Source: Algoriphagus lutimaris (lineage in GTDB: Bacteria; Bacteroidota; Bacteroidia; Cytophagales; Cyclobacteriaceae). Taken from it: 64,000 bases of DNA. Each line of letters begins with the position of its first letter. The stretch's first letter is position 1. The stretch is from NCBI RefSeq assembly GCF_017051705.1, contig NZ_JAFIDJ010000003.1, forward strand, positions 225,126 through 289,125, written 5' to 3'. The position numbers and the translations under genes are program-made. The notes under the pieces are model-generated. The model saw nothing but the letters and a program-made list of their open reading frames with translations. It was not told the DNA's origin and did not search any database. Below are positions 18,188 through 26,276 of this stretch, in pieces.

Positions 18188-19048
18188 ATGGAAAAGGCCA
18201 TTTTGGGATTGGACATCGGAGGCACAGGCATAAAAGGTGGTGTATTGATCAAAGGACATCTAGAAGATATTCGGTCAATACCAACCCCTGCTGATCAAGA
18301 TAAAGATCATATATTAGAAACCATTGCCATGTTTATCGAATCCTATTTACATCATGATATTGAAGGTATTGGCATAGGAATCCCTGGTTTGGTAAATGTT
18401 GATGAAGGAATTGTACTCGGTCTTGCAAACATCCCGGCATTTCAGCATGTAGAATTGAGAAAATTTGTTTTCCAAAAATTCGGAAAACCTGTTTTCATAA
18501 ATAATGACGCAAATTGCTTTGCCCTGGGAGTTCATAAGTATGGTGTTGGAAAGAAGTTTAAAAATCTGGTTGGCATTACACTAGGTACAGGCGTAGGTGG
18601 AGGTATCGTGATCAACGGACAACTTTACAGTGGAGTCACTTCTGCTGCTGGGGAATGGTGCAGCGCTCCTTACTTAGATAATAATTATGAATTTTATTGC
18701 AGTGGCAAATTCTTTCATAATTTCTATCACCAGAAACCCAAAGCCCTTGCAAAGCTAGCCATGGCAGGAGACAAGAACGCCATCAAAGCCTTTGAAGAAT
18801 ATGGACATCATTTAGGAGAGCTCATCAAGCATATATTATATGCATTAGCCCCTGAAGCCATCGTACTTGGCGGATCAATCAGAAAATCATATCCTTTGTT
18901 TAAGGATTCTTTATATAAAACATTATCCACATTCTTGTACCCTACTGTACTTGAAAATTTACAGATTCTTCTTTCAGAACTAGACGAAACAGCCATTCAT
19001 GGTGCTGTTGCACTAGTAGATGTAGAGCCTGAAGTGGTAAATAGTTAG
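18188..19048 (+). CDS. ROK-family sugar kinase, zinc motif missing
   Basis: Cytoplasmic ROK-fold protein, 286 aa, predicted to phosphorylate glucose or an amino sugar. The ATP site GLDIGGTGIKGG is at 7-18, the catalytic Asp107 lies in INNDANCFALG, and the second phosphate loop is TLGTGVGGGI around 131-140. The usual ROK zinc module (GH followed by a CxCGxxGC cluster) is absent: the sequence reads AAGEWCSAPYLDNNYEFYC (~153-171), with Glu in place of the His. This resembles polyphosphate/ATP glucokinases of the ROK family more than NagK or Mlc, but is not proof. It follows the NagB/PIG-L gene by 99 bp and has its own terminator. Confidence 0.82.
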   Translation: MEKAILGLDIGGTGIKGGVLIKGHLEDIRSIPTPADQDKDHILETIAMFIESYLHHDIEGIGIGIPGLVNVDEGIVLGLANIPAFQHVELRKFVFQKFGKPVFINNDANCFALGVHKYGVGKKFKNLVGITLGTGVGGGIVINGQLYSGVTSAAGEWCSAPYLDNNYEFYCSGKFFHNFYHQKPKALAKLAMAGDKNAIKAFEEYGHHLGELIKHILYALAPEAIVLGGSIRKSYPLFKDSLYKTLSTFLYPTVLENLQILLSELDETAIHGAVALVDVEPEVVNS

Positions 19049-19077
19049 TTAATAAGTTGGTTTAGATAGATAAAAAT

Positions 19078-19104
19078 GCGGCCCAAAAATGGGTCGCTTT
19101 TTTT
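19078..19104 (+). terminator. Terminator after the ROK gene
   Basis: GCGGCCCA (19078-19085) pairs with TGGGTCGC (19090-19097) with one G-U pair, followed by seven T. Confidence 0.85.
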
Positions 19105-19166
19105 GTTTTGATCAATTTCAATGTATTTAAATTGCTATTCTATTAATTTCATGCAAACACTTTCAC

Positions 19167-20120
19167 ATGAAAAATTCTTTGACAGTAGCCTTGGCACAAA
19201 TTGCCCCTGTTTGGTTGGATAAACATAAAACCTTAGAAAAAGTAAAGTCAGCAATCCTAGAAGCTGCAGAGAATAAATGTGAATTAGTCATTTTTGGAGA
19301 GGGACTTGTTCCAGGATATCCATTTTGGTTATCCATCACCAACGGATCAGCTTGGGATAACCAAACCCAAAAAGAAATTCATGCTCATTACTTGCGAAAT
19401 GCAGTTCAGATAGAATCAGGAGACCTTATTGAGATCCAAGAACTTGCAAAAACATATGGAATAGCTGTCTATCTAGGAATTATCGAAAGACCAACCGACC
19501 GCGGAGGACACAGTATCTATTGTAGTTTGGTTTATATCGACCAATACGGTGAAATCAAATCGGTACACCGAAAACTTCAACCCACCTATGAAGAAAGATT
19601 GACTTGGGCTCCAGGAGATGGCAATGGTCTTCAGGTACACTCTTTAAAAGAGTTTACAGTGGGAGGACTTAATTGCTGGGAAAACTGGATGCCTTTAGCT
19701 AGAACAGCACTTTACGGATTGGGAGAAAACCTTCACATTGCAGTTTGGCCGGGGGCTGTAAGAAATACAGAAAATATTACCAGAATGATCGCCCAGGAAA
19801 GTAGATCTTTTGTTATTTCAGTATCCAGCTTGATGAGATCAACAGACTTTCCAAAAGAAACCCCACACCTGGAAACCATATTAGAAAATTCCCCAGAAAT
19901 CTTGGCAGACGGAGGTTCTTGTATTGCAGGTCCAGATGGGAAATGGATACTTGAACCGGTTCCCCTTCAAGAAGGCCTCTTGATTGAAACATTGGACTTT
20001 AACCGAGTATTGGAAGAAAGACAAAACTTTGATCCGGTTGGACACTATTCCAGACCTGATGTTTTACAATTAGAAGTAAATAGGAAAAGACAGAGTTCAG
20101 TCAATTACAAGAAGGAATAG
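19167..20120 (+). CDS. Carbon-nitrogen hydrolase, nitrilase branch
   Basis: Thiol hydrolase of the nitrilase superfamily, 317 aa, cytoplasmic. The catalytic triad is readable: Glu45 in VIFGEGLVPGYP, Lys136 in SVHRKLQPTYEE and Cys170 in GGLNCWENWMPL. The CWENWMPL context and the YPFW after the Glu are those of true nitrilases (arylaceto/aliphatic nitrile to acid) rather than of amidases or the Nit/Omega-amidase branch, so nitrile hydrolysis is the best guess. It starts at the ATG 19167, 62 bp after the ROK terminator, and has no evident partner genes. Confidence 0.87.
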   Translation: MKNSLTVALAQIAPVWLDKHKTLEKVKSAILEAAENKCELVIFGEGLVPGYPFWLSITNGSAWDNQTQKEIHAHYLRNAVQIESGDLIEIQELAKTYGIAVYLGIIERPTDRGGHSIYCSLVYIDQYGEIKSVHRKLQPTYEERLTWAPGDGNGLQVHSLKEFTVGGLNCWENWMPLARTALYGLGENLHIAVWPGAVRNTENITRMIAQESRSFVISVSSLMRSTDFPKETPHLETILENSPEILADGGSCIAGPDGKWILEPVPLQEGLLIETLDFNRVLEERQNFDPVGHYSRPDVLQLEVNRKRQSSVNYKKE

Positions 20121-20281
20121 CCTCCTTATCCTCAACCCTTGTCTGAGAAAAGACTGAGCTTAAAGCCTCATACATAGAAACTTAACTGACAATAAATCTG
20201 AAATTTAAAAACCTTAAAAATTTCGGAACCGTTTTCTTAGTATTCCTCTAGTAAATAGTGAGTTAATGAACTGAATTAAAC

Positions 20282-20289
20282 TATTTTTG
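20282..20289 (+). promoter_or_regulatory. Candidate -7 box very close to the UbiA gene start
   Basis: TATTTTTG matches TAnnTTTG but ends 4 nt before the first ATG (20294). If it is used, transcription would begin at about that ATG, and the in-frame ATG at 20309 would be the more natural start. Confidence 0.35.
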
Positions 20290-20293
20290 GAGT

Positions 20294-21166
20294 ATGGATG
20301 CAATAAGCATGGACCGGACCATTTCATTCGGAGGTTTATTTCGAATAAGCAGGCCTATCAACCTGCTCATGGTTGCTTTTGCCCAAATTATGACGGCCTA
20401 TTTTTTGGTAAATACTTCCCATTCAGGTCTCCCGGTACTGAGGGATTACCATTTATATTTAATGGTATTTTCTACGGTTATTATTGCAGCTGCTGGGTAC
20501 ATGATCAATGATTATTATGATGTGAAAATTGACTATGTCAACCGCCCAAATGAAGTGGTTGTGGGAAAAGGTATTAAAAGAAGGGTGGTAATATTCCTAC
20601 ACACCATTCTTAACTTTACAGGAATCGGATTAGGGTTTTTAGTCTCCCCTTCCATTGGCTTGGTGAATTTCTTTGCAGCATTTCTACTTTGGCTTTATAG
20701 TAACAGATTGAAAAGAGAACCTTTTATTGGGAATCTTTCAGTTGCTTTCTTGACTGGAGTCACGATTTATATGATTGCCATCTACTATCAAAAATCGGAA
20801 TTGCTCATTTTAACCTATGCGATTTTTGCCTTCTTTTTAAACTTGATTAGGGAAATCCTTAAAGATATTGAAGATCGACCAGGAGATCGAAAACATGGCT
20901 GCAGGACTTTACCCATTGTCATTGGCTTTCATAATACCAAAAAAGTGATTTTTGCCATTGCTTTGTCTTTTGTCATCTCCATCCTAGTCGTAGCCATTAA
21001 AATCAACTCGCCAAACTTATTCTATTACTTTGGAGTGATGGGAATGTTCTTTGGTTTATTTATGTATCGCATTTATCATGCAGACAGAAAATCCCAATTT
21101 ACCCAGCTCAGTGCATTTGCAAAAGTCCTGATGCTAGTCGGAACCTTAAGTATGGGATTGCTTTAG
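20294..21166 (+). CDS. UbiA-family prenyltransferase, geranylgeranylglycerol-phosphate type
   Basis: Integral membrane prenyltransferase, 290 aa, ~8-9 membrane segments. The first Asp-rich motif is NDYYDVKIDYVNRPNEVV (~75-92) and the second is KDIEDRPGDRKHGCRTLP (~192-209), both binding the prenyl diphosphate through magnesium. Bacteroidota homologues with this second motif are commonly annotated as geranylgeranylglycerol-phosphate geranylgeranyltransferases; a role in quinone or terpenoid lipid synthesis is an alternative. ATG 20294 and 20309 are both possible starts, and the -7 box position favours 20309. It is monocistronic, 170 bp before proB. Confidence 0.83.
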   Translation: MDAISMDRTISFGGLFRISRPINLLMVAFAQIMTAYFLVNTSHSGLPVLRDYHLYLMVFSTVIIAAAGYMINDYYDVKIDYVNRPNEVVVGKGIKRRVVIFLHTILNFTGIGLGFLVSPSIGLVNFFAAFLLWLYSNRLKREPFIGNLSVAFLTGVTIYMIAIYYQKSELLILTYAIFAFFLNLIREILKDIEDRPGDRKHGCRTLPIVIGFHNTKKVIFAIALSFVISILVVAIKINSPNLFYYFGVMGMFFGLFMYRIYHADRKSQFTQLSAFAKVLMLVGTLSMGLL

Positions 21167-21336
21167 TCAGTCAAAGTGCTCTAGATTATTTTGCGGCTTA
21201 TTGCACTCATCCCAATCATTTTATATGGTTTTTAATTCAAATACTTCCTTCTAATACTACAATTCAAAAAATCTCCATTCATTAATTTTTAGCAATTCCC
21301 TTTCAACTTCCCTATTTTCGGGCAAATTTTTAGATT

Positions 21337-22419
21337 ATGCTGAACAGCAAACTTCTGGTAATCAAAATAGGCTCTAATGTATTAACTCAGGAAAACGGAC
21401 TTCCTGATTTGATACGGATGGAGGAATTGGTGAATCAAATTCATCGACTCATCAAATCTGGCAAAAAGGTAGTACTGGTGAGTTCCGGTGCAGTAGCGTT
21501 TGGAAGACAGGCCATCCCACTTTCCAAAAAATTAAACCCGGTTTTTAAAAAACAAATTTGGTCTTCCACTGGTCAGGTAAGACTGATCAATCAATACCAG
21601 AATCTGTTCGAAAAACATGGTCAAGAGGTGGCACAGATCCTCGTAACAAAAGAGGATTTCCGGGACAGGAAGCATTTTCTAAATATGAAAAACTGTATTC
21701 AGGCATTGCTCTCTCAAGGGATTCTCCCCATTATCAACGAAAATGACACCGTAACCATCACAGAATTGATGTTTACTGATAATGATGAACTGGCAAGCTT
21801 AGCAGCAGCTATGATCAATGCCGATTCACTGCTACTGTTAACCAATGTAGACGGCATATTTACAGGAAACCCTTCAGACCCATCCTCTAAACTTATTGAA
21901 AAAGTCTCTTCCACCTTACCGGAAGTAAGTAAGTATATTTCCGCAACCAAATCCTCTTTTGGGAGGGGTGGTATGCTCACCAAATACGCCATGGCAAAAA
22001 AATCTGCCAATTTGGGAATTCAGGTAATCATTGCGAATGGCAAAAAAGACGGGGTGTTAGACGAATTTGCCTCCCAAAAACTCCGTTGTACTTGGTTCGA
22101 ACCAAAGAGAGCTAAACAAGGAGTAAAAAAGTGGTTGGCACATGGAACTGAATATTACAAAGGAGAACTTATAGTGAATGAAGGGGCCAAAAACTCACTC
22201 CATTCGGAAGTGATTCGAAGCCTACTGCCCATAGGGATCACCCAAGTAATAGGAGAATTTTCCAAAGGTGACATCTTAGTGATCAAAGATGAAAAAGGGG
22301 GAAAAATAGGGCTGGGAAGAGCCGAATATTCCAGCAAATTAGCGTTGGAAAGAATAGGCCAAAAAAATCAAAAAGCATTGATACATTACGATTACCTCTA
22401 TATTTTCGATTATGACTGA
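21337..22419 (+). CDS. proB: Glutamate 5-kinase
   Basis: First step of proline synthesis: ATP-dependent phosphorylation of glutamate. The 360-aa protein has the amino-acid-kinase domain ([10 protein letters not shown] at 7-16, [12 protein letters not shown] around 44-55, [12 protein letters not shown]...FTDNDELA near 135-155) and a C-terminal PUA domain (~275-355), the full E. coli-type architecture. It overlaps proA by 8 nt, so the two enzymes, which channel the labile glutamyl phosphate, are translationally coupled. A TATTTTCG box at ~21313, one step off the -7 consensus, lies ~20 bp upstream of the start. Confidence 0.95.
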   Translation: MLNSKLLVIKIGSNVLTQENGLPDLIRMEELVNQIHRLIKSGKKVVLVSSGAVAFGRQAIPLSKKLNPVFKKQIWSSTGQVRLINQYQNLFEKHGQEVAQILVTKEDFRDRKHFLNMKNCIQALLSQGILPIINENDTVTITELMFTDNDELASLAAAMINADSLLLLTNVDGIFTGNPSDPSSKLIEKVSSTLPEVSKYISATKSSFGRGGMLTKYAMAKKSANLGIQVIIANGKKDGVLDEFASQKLRCTWFEPKRAKQGVKKWLAHGTEYYKGELIVNEGAKNSLHSEVIRSLLPIGITQVIGEFSKGDILVIKDEKGGKIGLGRAEYSSKLALERIGQKNQKALIHYDYLYIFDYD

Positions 22420-23653
22420 GTACCAACACATCTTTGAAGAAGTCAAAATGGGAGCAAGAAAACTGACTGGCATCACGAATGATCAAGTCAATTTTGTACT
22501 TCATAATTTAGCTGTTCTAGCAGTGGAAAATGCTCCTTTTCTTTTAGAAGAAAACGAGAAAGATCTTCAAAGAATGGACCCCGAAAACCCCATGTATGAT
22601 CGTCTGTTGTTGACAGAAGAACGTATCGCAGGGATTGCAGGTGAACTGGTACAAGTCAGCGCATTACCTAGTCCATTGCATCAGGTGTTGGAAAGCAAAA
22701 CCCTTGAAAATGGATTGGACTTACAGAAAATAACAGTTCCACTTGGTGTGATAGGAATCATTTATGAGGCCAGACCCAATGTGACCTTTGATGTTTTTTC
22801 GTTGGCCCTCAAATCTGGAAATGGTTTAGTATTAAAAGGAGGTTCTGATGCGGATCATTCCAACAGGGCAATTATGAGCCTTATTCATCAGGTACTTGAA
22901 AATCATGGTTTGCCTGTATCTGCATTTCAGCTTTTGCCGCCGGAAAGAGCTTCTACCAAGGCCTTATTGGAAGCAATAGACTTTGTGGACGTCATTATAC
23001 CTAGAGGATCTCAGGGTCTGATCAATTTTGTTAGAGAAAATGCAAAAGTACCCGTCATAGAAACTGGGGCAGGAATTGTTCACACTTATGTCGACGAATC
23101 AGCGGATTTAGACAAAGCTGCGGCAATCATTCTAAACAGTAAAACCAGAAGGCCAAGTGTTTGTAATTCGTTGGATTGCCTGATTGTCCATGAGTCTATT
23201 CTTCCAAATCTCAATGATTTGATAGCGCCTCTTCTTCAAAAAGGAGTTCAAGTATTTGCAGATCCAAAATCCTTGGAGGCACTAAATAAAAATGAACTCA
23301 TTTCTTTAGCAGAAGAGTCCCATTTTGGAACGGAGTTTCTCAGTTTAAAAATAGCAATTAAAACAGTGTCGAATTTAGATGAGGCCTTGGACCATATCGC
23401 AACTTATTCTTCCAAACATTCGGAAGCCATCGTATCGAATACTCAAGAAAACATCGATCGTTTCCTTTTGGAAGTAGATGCCGCAGCCGTTTATGAAAAC
23501 ACCTCCACTGCATTTACAGATGGAGCTCAATTTGGCTTAGGAGCTGAGATTGGCATCAGCACCCAAAAACTACATGCTAGAGGGCCAATGGCTTTAAAAG
23601 AACTTTGTAGCTATAAATGGGTCATCCGTGGTAATGGACAAGTGAGGGATTAG
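22412..23653 (+). CDS. proA: Glutamate-5-semialdehyde dehydrogenase (gamma-glutamyl phosphate reductase)
   Basis: Reduces glutamyl-5-phosphate to glutamate semialdehyde with NADPH, the second step of proline synthesis. The 413 aa match the family length. Diagnostic parts are [18 protein letters not shown] (~109-126), [12 protein letters not shown], and the active-site Cys in [13 protein letters not shown] (~250). The usual neighbours of this Cys are slightly altered (RRPSVCNS rather than RTGVCNA), which should not matter for function. The end [19 protein letters not shown] is canonical. proC is not in the window. Confidence 0.95.
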   Translation: MTEYQHIFEEVKMGARKLTGITNDQVNFVLHNLAVLAVENAPFLLEENEKDLQRMDPENPMYDRLLLTEERIAGIAGELVQVSALPSPLHQVLESKTLENGLDLQKITVPLGVIGIIYEARPNVTFDVFSLALKSGNGLVLKGGSDADHSNRAIMSLIHQVLENHGLPVSAFQLLPPERASTKALLEAIDFVDVIIPRGSQGLINFVRENAKVPVIETGAGIVHTYVDESADLDKAAAIILNSKTRRPSVCNSLDCLIVHESILPNLNDLIAPLLQKGVQVFADPKSLEALNKNELISLAEESHFGTEFLSLKIAIKTVSNLDEALDHIATYSSKHSEAIVSNTQENIDRFLLEVDAAAVYENTSTAFTDGAQFGLGAEIGISTQKLHARGPMALKELCSYKWVIRGNGQVRD

Positions 23654-23904
23654 TTTGGAGTTATCAATGAACAGCTTACAGTCTGTCACCTTTCAATTTT
23701 GTTTGTAGTAGACCGAAGAATCAAGCACTAAAAAGTATGAAAATTCAGACTGGAAACTAAATAGATACAATATTTATTTATAGTTAATCGCCATCAGAAG
23801 ATTTTTCATCATCATTCCATTTCTTTAAAAAAACACCTGGCCCCTTCGCTCCTTTCCGAGAGAATTCCATTATTTTCGCAGTATTCGATTAAAACCAAAA
23901 GCCC

Positions 23905-24462
23905 TTGAAACGTCTTGCCATATTAGCATCAGGAAGTGGTAGCAATGCCGAAAAAATCATGGAGCATTTTCAAAACTCTGATAAAGCAAAAGTAGTTTTG
24001 GTTGCATCCAACAAGGCCGATGCATATGTGTTAGAGCGCGCAAAAAAGTTTCAGGTCCCCACTTTCACCTTTACAAAAAAAGAAATGGAGGAGGGAGTAT
24101 TGTTGAAAAAACTGGAAGAAGAACAAATTGAGTGGGTGATTTTGGCAGGATTCCTACTAAAAATTCCAGATGCTCTTACCCGTGCATTCCCTAATCACAT
24201 GGTTAACATTCACCCGGCATTACTTCCAAAATTTGGAGGAAAAGGCATGTACGGTGCTCATGTTCATGAGGCTGTAAAAGCAGCTGGAGAGAAAGAAACC
24301 GGCATTACCATACATTTGGTTAATGAAAATTATGACGAAGGGAAAATAATTTTTCAGGCCCACACCGCTATTGATGAATTGGACACTCCCGACAGTATTG
24401 CTGCCAAAGTACATGAATTGGAACATAAATATTTTCCAAAAGTGATTGAAGGGTTACTTTGA
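23905..24462 (+). CDS. purN: Phosphoribosylglycinamide formyltransferase
   Basis: Folate-dependent GAR transformylase of purine synthesis, 185 aa. The start is a TTG at 23905, because the family N-terminus (LAILASGSGSNAEKIMEHF) begins directly after it and no ATG or GTG fits upstream. Key motifs are HPALLPKFGGKGMYGAHVHEAV (with the catalytic Asn-His-Asp set: Asn in MVNIHPA, His in IHPA, Asp in NENYDEG) and GITIHLVNENYDEGKII. It is a single gene, away from purH at 30.6 kb. Confidence 0.94.
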   Translation: MKRLAILASGSGSNAEKIMEHFQNSDKAKVVLVASNKADAYVLERAKKFQVPTFTFTKKEMEEGVLLKKLEEEQIEWVILAGFLLKIPDALTRAFPNHMVNIHPALLPKFGGKGMYGAHVHEAVKAAGEKETGITIHLVNENYDEGKIIFQAHTAIDELDTPDSIAAKVHELEHKYFPKVIEGLL

Positions 24463-24767
24463 ATTAATAGCCCAAGTAAAACGAAGCTCAAAAACCCAAA
24501 ATCATCCAATAAATTAAGTATATAATTAATCTTTTAATTACAATTCATTGTTTGAATAATTATATTTTCTACTTATTTTAAAAAATCAAAATTTATTGAT
24601 TAAGCAATCTTTTTCCCAATACCGAAAACTAACCACCTTTTCAAATAACTGCTTAATCAATTAGGAATCTGCACATTACAAGTAAACTTAAAATGATCCT
24701 CTGGTGAGTTATGAGGAGAACGTGTCTCAATTCCTATTCAGTTTAGTCACCAAAATATTTTGTGAGA
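24463..24767. other. Non-coding gap with a 12-bp inverted repeat
   Basis: About 300 bp without a supported gene. ATTGATTAAGCA at 24595-24606 and its exact complement TGCTTAATCAAT at 24650-24661 bound a 67-bp segment. There is no T run after the second arm. It could be an operator pair, an RNA hairpin or a small mobile-element remnant. Confidence 0.6.
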
Positions 24768-25499
24768 ATGGAAAAATATAAAAGTTTGCATAAGTGGATG
24801 ATTATCCCTTTGGTATTAATGCAGTTGGGGATTTTCAGAGACTATTGGGGAGATTTTACTGAAAACGCATGGTCTGTCCATATTCATTACATCACTGGAA
24901 CCATTTGGTATATCTACCTCATCATCCAACCCTACTACGCAACCCATGGCATGCTGGAAAAACACCGCACCAATGGCATTATTGGAATGTTCCTAGCAGG
25001 TGGGGTAGGGATTACTGCCTTTAGCATGATGTATAGAGACATTAGAACTACTCAATTATCCATGGCAGAACCAGAGAGGTTTGGACCTTTTGAACCTTGG
25101 TTTTTCTTTGGCGTGGCATCTGTTGAAATCATCATGATCCTGGCGTTTATTTATGCTGTCATAAAAAGTATCCTCACTCGAAAATCCTTGGAAGATCATG
25201 CTTGGTGGCTAACTTCTACCGTATTTTTAATCATGATGCCTGCGCTAGGACGTGGAATTCAAAATTTACATATAGGAATTATGATTGATGATTGGCCAAA
25301 CATTCCAATAATGCCATCCATATATCTGACACAAGCAATCATTATAGGTATTTTGTTACTTGCGGCCTGGAAGTTTAACAAACTAAAGCATCCCGCTACC
25401 TATTTGGCAGTATCTATCAACCTTATTATTTGCTTATTAGAACCACTAGGTAGGTCAGAAGCAATACAATCATTCTTGACTACCATTATTAAAGGATAA
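24768..25499 (+). CDS. Multi-pass membrane protein of unknown function
   Basis: 243-aa inner-membrane protein from ATG 24768 (a GTG 6 nt upstream is the alternative). About seven hydrophobic segments alternate with short loops. Polar and His-rich positions occur within or next to helices (WSVHIHYITGTIW, QPYYATHGMLEKHRTNG, DHAWWLTSTVFL, GRGIQNLHIG). This layout recalls DUF2306-type or heme-handling membrane proteins, but I do not recognise the family with confidence. There is no retinal-type Lys in the last helix. It ends 18 bp from the convergent SDR gene. Confidence 0.7.
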   Translation: MEKYKSLHKWMIIPLVLMQLGIFRDYWGDFTENAWSVHIHYITGTIWYIYLIIQPYYATHGMLEKHRTNGIIGMFLAGGVGITAFSMMYRDIRTTQLSMAEPERFGPFEPWFFFGVASVEIIMILAFIYAVIKSILTRKSLEDHAWWLTSTVFLIMMPALGRGIQNLHIGIMIDDWPNIPIMPSIYLTQAIIIGILLLAAWKFNKLKHPATYLAVSINLIICLLEPLGRSEAIQSFLTTIIKG

Positions 25500-25517
25500 T
25501 CTAAATAGACAGTCCAT

Positions 25518-26276
25518 TTAATAGGCAGTCCATCCACCATCTGCAGTCAAGACTTCTCCATTTACAAAGGATGAATCCTCAGTAGCTAGAAATAAGGCAA
25601 TTTTAGCTATCTCCTCGGGTTCTCCCATTCTTGGCATGGAGCCAGCTCCCGAACTGCAAAGCTTGGCCCCTTCCTCATCGGGTGAAGCATCCTGCATGAT
25701 ATTGGTATTGACTCCTCCGGGCGCTATGACGTTGCTTCTAATGCCTTTTTTTGCATACATAAACCCAATATTTCTGCTCATTCCAATAAGGGCATGCTTC
25801 GAAGTTGTATAAGCTAAACCAGCTCTTGCCCCATGGGTTCCACCTATTGAGGAAATATGGATCATCAGCCCTTTTCCCTGTTTTAGCATGGGATTGATTA
25901 CTTCCCTAGCAACATAAAAAGGGCCGTTGATATTGACTCCCATTACTTTCTCCCAGCGTTCATTTGTCACCTTATCCAATGGGGTAAAATCATCCATAAT
26001 TCCTGCATTATTGACAAGAATATCAATGGAACCAAATTCCAACTGGGCTGCATGAATCATTTTTTTGACCTGACTTTCATTGGATACATCACATTTTAAT
26101 CCAATGGCATGACCACCTTCCATCCGGATCATTTCTGCAGTATCCATAGCATCATCAGGATTTAAGTCCACCACCACTACTTTTGCTCCATTTAAGGCAA
26201 AAAGTCTAGCAATTGCTTTTCCCATTCCAGAAGCTGCTCCTGTGACAACCGCCGTTTTATTTTCCAACTTTTTCAT
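25518..26276 (-). CDS. SDR-family oxidoreductase
   Basis: Classical short-chain dehydrogenase, 252 aa, NAD(P)-dependent. The cofactor loop TGAASGMGKAIA is at 12-23 with Asp37 after beta-2 (VVVVDLN), which favours NAD. NNAG is at 89-92, Asn116 in GVNINGPF, catalytic Ser in HISSIGG (~142) and Y156-TTS-K160. The C-terminal GEVLTADGGWTAY is typical of FabG/glucose-dehydrogenase-like members. Its start overlaps the end of ppsA by 20 nt, so it is the second gene of a two-gene operon. The substrate cannot be assigned; FabG annotation would be too specific. Confidence 0.88.
   Translation of the reverse strand: MKKLENKTAVVTGAASGMGKAIARLFALNGAKVVVVDLNPDDAMDTAEMIRMEGGHAIGLKCDVSNESQVKKMIHAAQLEFGSIDILVNNAGIMDDFTPLDKVTNERWEKVMGVNINGPFYVAREVINPMLKQGKGLMIHISSIGGTHGARAGLAYTTSKHALIGMSRNIGFMYAKKGIRSNVIAPGGVNTNIMQDASPDEEGAKLCSSGAGSMPRMGEPEEIAKIALFLATEDSSFVNGEVLTADGGWTAY

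Noticed and set aside
21337-23653. proB-proA overlap as a frameshifted P5CS-like fusion
   Set aside because: Both genes have complete ends and proA has its own ATG; an 8-nt overlap is normal for this pair.
24768-25499. Seven-helix protein as a rhodopsin
   Set aside because: No retinal-binding Lys in the last helix and no rhodopsin motifs.
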